Source of the DNA: Chinchilla lanigera
Lineage: Eukaryota; Chordata; Mammalia; Rodentia; Chinchillidae
Assembly: GCF_000276665.1 (NCBI RefSeq)
Contig: NW_004955417.1
Coordinates: 12,554,236 to 12,618,235, forward strand
Direction of reading: 5' to 3'
Length of the DNA stretch: 64,000 nt
Numbering within the stretch: position 1 is the first letter of the stretch; each line of letters begins with the position of its first letter. This document shows, one piece after another, positions 60,705 to 64,000 of the stretch. A program made the position numbers and the translations under genes. The notes under the pieces are model-generated. The model saw only the letters and a program-made list of their open reading frames with translations, searched no databases and was not told the origin of the DNA.

Positions 60705-61172
60705 CCAAAAAAATGCTTACACACTTCAGGAAAGGAAAAATAGTAGGATGTTTTTTCAACATACAATGTTACCCTTTCCTGGGGACCCCAGAGGATGTCG
60801 TATATTGTAGAAAACCCACCACACTTCTGGCCTGTAGAGAAGAAATTGAAAATGCATGTACAGCAATCTGAGTGACGAAGTTGCTCAAGCAGCAGTTTGC
60901 TGTATTAATGTCTGAAAGCTAATGGCCATCGCTTTGAGGACCTCTTGTAGTTGGAGAGGACAAAGGTAACTCCCGATGTTAATCATTTGTGATGTTAATC
61001 ATAATGTTGATCATTAATCTCAGGGTGTCTCAATAAATTTTTTTTTGTTTTTGTTTTTGTCTTTTCTTCCGGTACCAGGAATCGAACTCACGACCTTGCG
61101 CTTCTCAATAAATTTTGTATTAAAATATTTATACAAGTTTCTCTTTTCCTAAAGTGTCTACACAGTTTTTGG
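60705..61172. mobile_element. TIR DNA transposon (mariner-like), interrupted by an ID SINE
   Basis: Terminal inverted repeats of about 30 bp: left CCAAAAAAATGCTTACACAC then TTCAGGAAAGG, right reversed CCAAAAACTGTGTAGACACT then TTAGGAAAAG. The interior GACGAAGTTGCTCAAGCAGC matches in order a mammalian mariner-like repeat I recall but cannot name. An ID SINE has landed in it at 61042. Confidence 0.7.
61042..61102 (-). repeat. ID SINE, 5'-truncated
   Basis: Reversed ID 3' part (CGCAAGGTCGTGAGTTCGAT, TCCTGGTACCGG) with a (CAAAAA)-type tail; box A is missing. A 14-bp perfect target duplication TCTCAATAAATTTT lies at 61028-61041 and 61103-61116. Confidence 0.93.
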
Positions 61173-61459
61173 TGGACTTTGTGGCAACAATGTTATCTTT
61201 ATTTTGGAGATAGATAAGTTGAAGTGTGGAGTCATTAAGTAACTTTCCTCATTAATAACTTTCTTAAGCTCACATTATGAAATACATGGGAGAATCAGGG
61301 CCCAAATGCAGGAATTAAATTTTCCTCTGCTTTCCTTGTCTGTTCTCATCACCTCAGTGCCCTCTTTGAAGCAGTAGAGAAGTGTCCTTTTTGTGGTCTC
61401 TTTAGCATTGTATACTTTGCAATTTTTTTGCTTATTTTGGCTGATTCCATTGTTGGAAA

Positions 61460-61805
61460 TGGCTCTCAAGTGTAGTACTGAAGTGCAGTCTACTGTTCCT
61501 AAGTGCAGAAAGGTTACAATGTACCTTGCACAGAAAGTATGTGTGTTAGAGAAACTTCCTTCGGCCTTGGGTTATGGTGGTGTTAGCTATGAATACAATG
61601 TTAATGAATCAATAGATGCTAAATATGATGTCTTTAAAAGAAGCACATGTAAAGCAAGGTTGTATCTTGATAAGTTAATGAAAACATTGTGACCACTTTT
61701 TCAGATGAGCCCAGCCCTGTATTTCTCTAGGAGCCATGACTCAGTATTCTCAGTTCAGTGTTTGTGGCCACTTTATAGGATATAACTACCATGAGACTTG
61801 ATAAT
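61460..61805 (+). mobile_element. Tigger/MER44-type element with transposase N-terminal remnant
   Basis: An open stretch at 61393-61692 contains EVQSTVPKCRKVTMYLAQK, VLEKLPSALGYGGVSYEYNV and NESI, resembling the helix-turn-helix start of Tigger/jerky-type transposases. After the stop, TTCAGTGTTTGTGGCCACTT followed by TATAGGATATAACTACC matches the terminal region of MER44/Tigger elements. The DDE catalytic domain is absent, so it cannot be a gene. Confidence 0.68.
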
Positions 61806-62397
61806 ATGTCTTTTACTGGTAAAGATGATACTAACTCTCTCTTGCTGAGTTTGGCTAGATACATGGTGGCCATTTGCCAATCACTGCCACTATATAAGTT
61901 TTGTTTCTTCAGTTCCTAAAGTCCTATTCAGAATATCTTTCATGGTGCCTGGAAAATAGTTGGCACTCAGTAAATGCATATTGAGGGAGTAAGTGGATAA
62001 ACAAATGAGAAAATGCACACTCAAAGCCCACAAGGTCACATAGTGTAGTAGTCTCATTTTTTCATGAAAGTGGACATTTACTGTATCTTGAACTGTTTGT
62101 AAGAGTAATACATGCTCAGTGCTTTCACCTTTTTTATTATTAATAGACTTTGTTTTGTGCAGCATTTTGATACACGCATGTAACGTATTTTGGTCCTGTC
62201 CTGACCACATTACTCCTTCCTCCCATTCCTTTTCTCTTGCCTAATAGTAGTCTTCCTTCTTTATTGTTTAAGATGCCACATATTGGGGAAAATGTGATGT
62301 TTATCCTTCTGAATCTGGCTTATTTGCCTTAACATAATGATTGTTTCCTCTGTTCCTGCAAATGACATAGTCTTATTCTTCATTATGGCTGCATTTA

Positions 62398-62400
<3 letters not shown>

Positions 62401-62442
<42 letters not shown>
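62401..62442 (+). repeat. (TA)21 microsatellite
   Basis: 42 bases of perfect TA repeat within the L1 3' UTR. Confidence 0.98.
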
Positions 62443-62443
<1 letters not shown>

Positions 62444-62842
62444 CATTTTCTTTAGTCATTCATCTTTTAATAGGCACTTGGCTGGTTCCATATCTATTTA
62501 TTGCCACAGTAAACATAGGAATGCCGGCATCCCTATTGTAGGCTGACTTTAATTCCTTTGGGTTTAAACCAAAGAGTAATATACCTAGATCATGTGGTAG
62601 TTCTACTTTTAAAATGTACTTGTTTTTTGAGGAACCTCCATACTGATTTCCATAGGGGCTGTACTAATTTACATTCCCACTAAGAGTGAAGAGGGATTCA
62701 TTCTTGTGTTCTTGCTGGTAGCCATTCTGACTAGGGTGAGGTGGAATCTCTGTAGACTCGATTTGCCTTTTTGTAATGACTAAAGATGTTGCCTTGCTCT
62801 TTTCTTAGGTTGCTTTGGCTATTCTGGGTCTTTGTGTTTTCT

Positions 62843-62875
62843 TGTGTGTGTGTGTGTGCGCGCGCGCGTGTGTGT
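62843..62875 (+). repeat. (TG)n(CG)n(TG)n alternating tract
   Basis: 33 bases of strict purine-pyrimidine alternation with a (CG)5 centre at 62859-62868, flanked by TG repeats, inside the L1. Confidence 0.95.
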
Positions 62876-64000
62876 TTTCATATGAATTTTAGGCTTGCCT
62901 TTTCTTGACCTATGAGGAATCCCATTGGAATTTTGATAAGGGTTGCATTAGATCTGTAGATTGTTTTTGGCAATATGGCTATTTAACAACGTCACTCTTG
63001 CTAATCCAAATTCATGAACATGGGAGGGCTTTCTCTTTCTAGTGTCTTCTTCAATTTCTTTCTTTATTATTCTGTAATTTTCTCTGTGGAGGTCTTTCAT
63101 ATCCATGGTTAAGTTGATTCCTAAGTATTTTATGTTTTCGAACATATTGTGATTAGAATTGTTTTCCTGGTTTCTTTCTTAGCTGAGTCATTACTGGTGT
63201 ATAGAAAAGCTACTGATTTTTTAATGTTGATTTTTTATCTTTCTGTTCTGCTGGACTTATCGGCTCTAGTAGTCTTTTGCTGAAGTCTTTAGGGTGTTCT
63301 AAGAATAGGATCATATCCGTTGCAAAGAAGAATAATTTGACTTCTTTTCTTAATTGTATCCCTTTTGTTTCTTTCCCTTGTCTAAAATTGTCCTGTCTTA
63401 TCTGACTAAAATTTCAAATAGCAATGAATAAGAGGTGTGAAGTGGATACACTTGTTTCATCCTTGATTTTACAGGACATGATTTCAGTTTTTTCTCATTC
63501 AGTATAAGTATTTCTCACTTTAAGGATTGTATGAGGGATGTGGGTATTAATATTTTCTGTTTTTAAATAAAGTGTAAAATCACTGAAGCAAGCAAATTGT
63601 TCCAAATTGCCTTCTAGCTGATTATATACTATTTATTGAGCATGAGCTGTCAGGATTTTTGAAGTGGAATTTTGCATTGCTTCCTGTAAGTTGTTTATTT
63701 TCTTTAAATCTTCATAACATTAAGGCCCATTTGTCTTCTATAAGAGTACACTATTTGCTTACCAACAGCACGTTGGTAAACAAAGTGGTTATCAAATGCC
63801 TATATGGGTACCGCATAGTCACAGTAGAGTTAAAATGTCAAGACTGAAGGACTTAGAGAGGTAGAGCATATAAGGGAATAGAATCTTTTATATGCCTAGG
63901 GACCTTTGGATGTGGATTTTTGTTTTATTTATTTATCCATACTTTGAAGACATAATGGTGATATAATTTGAAATATTAAAATGTGACATTTGAGATTCTT

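Larger units (their letters stand above)
62130..63545 (-). repeat. L1 LINE 3' part, antisense
   Basis: A decayed ORF2 C-terminal region is readable on the - strand: FENIKYLGINLTMDMKDLHR then ENYRIIKKEIEEDTRKRK (about 63145-63035) matches L1 ORF2 KYLGIQLT...DVKDLFKENYK-type sequence. The 3' UTR follows at lower coordinates (GGAACCTCCATACTGATTTC, ACATTCCCACTAAGAG on the + strand). The ORF2 part extends right to TTTTTTCTCATTCAGTATAA near 63510. (TA)n and TG/CG tracts interrupt it. Confidence 0.85.
31897..64000 (+). other. CPQ: Putative first intron of CPQ (5' part)
   Basis: After the donor at 31897 there are 32 kb without a recognisable coding exon, in keeping with the very long CPQ intron 1 in other mammals. 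The contents are repeats, listed separately, and stretches with nothing recognised: about 32200-33620, 36020-37630, 41800-43150, 48290-50330, 53840-55070 and 58410-59300. Confidence 0.5.

Noticed and set aside
31897..64000. Search for CPQ coding exon 2 (signal peptide and start codon)
   Set aside because: No peptide resembling the CPQ N-terminus was seen on the + strand. It probably lies beyond the window.
1..64000. CRISPR arrays, operons, bacterial or phage defence systems
   Set aside because: The window is vertebrate nuclear DNA with spliced exons and SINEs. The short tandem repeats are microsatellites with no spacer structure.

Overview
This is nuclear DNA from a placental mammal, almost certainly a non-murid rodent. 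The evidence is recognisable exons of the vertebrate syndecan-2 gene, tRNA-derived ID SINEs, B1 and B1-ID dimer SINEs, and a background of old mammalian repeats (MIR, L2, L1M, MaLR LTRs, Tigger-type transposons). The ID type (GGGGCTGGGGATTTAGCTCA at one end, GGTACCGG before the A tail) together with B1-ID dimers suggests the squirrel/beaver side of the rodent tree. The exact species cannot be fixed by eye.

Layout. Positions 1-9140 hold the 3' part of SDC2 on the + strand: coding exon 3 (277-413), exon 4 (5471-5606), the last coding exon (6866-7029) and a 3' UTR of about 2.1 kb ending near a poly(A) signal at 9113. About 22 kb of repeat-rich intergenic DNA follows, with no supported gene. A dense CpG island at about 31560-32135 carries a strong + strand splice donor at 31896/31897. 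In mammals the gene downstream of SDC2 in the same orientation is CPQ (PGCP, carboxypeptidase Q), which has a non-coding first exon and a very long first intron, so I read the island as the CPQ promoter and exon 1. The remaining 32 kb would be CPQ intron 1. I see no CPQ coding exon in it.

The non-coding parts are mostly mobile-element remains. They include five ID SINEs, several with clear target-site duplications, and about a dozen B1 or B1-ID elements. There is one decayed L1 on the + strand (about 50.3-53.8 kb) and two on the - strand (37.6-39.3 and 62.1-63.5 kb). LTR elements include an ERVL-MaLR copy with two LTRs, its internal region and a second partial internal region (43.6-46.1 kb), and several solo LTRs. 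Tigger/mariner-type elements with terminal inverted repeats are also present, some carrying later insertions.

SDC2 (cell-surface heparan sulfate proteoglycan) and CPQ (secreted or lysosomal metallopeptidase) are neighbours but share no known pathway. I found no undescribed multigene system. The more unusual points are a 36-nt U2 snRNA 5' fragment at 27.7 kb, an inverted pair of about 150-bp sequences at 15.3/16.5 kb, a 53-bp local duplication beside a small TIR element, and the tandem MaLR structure.
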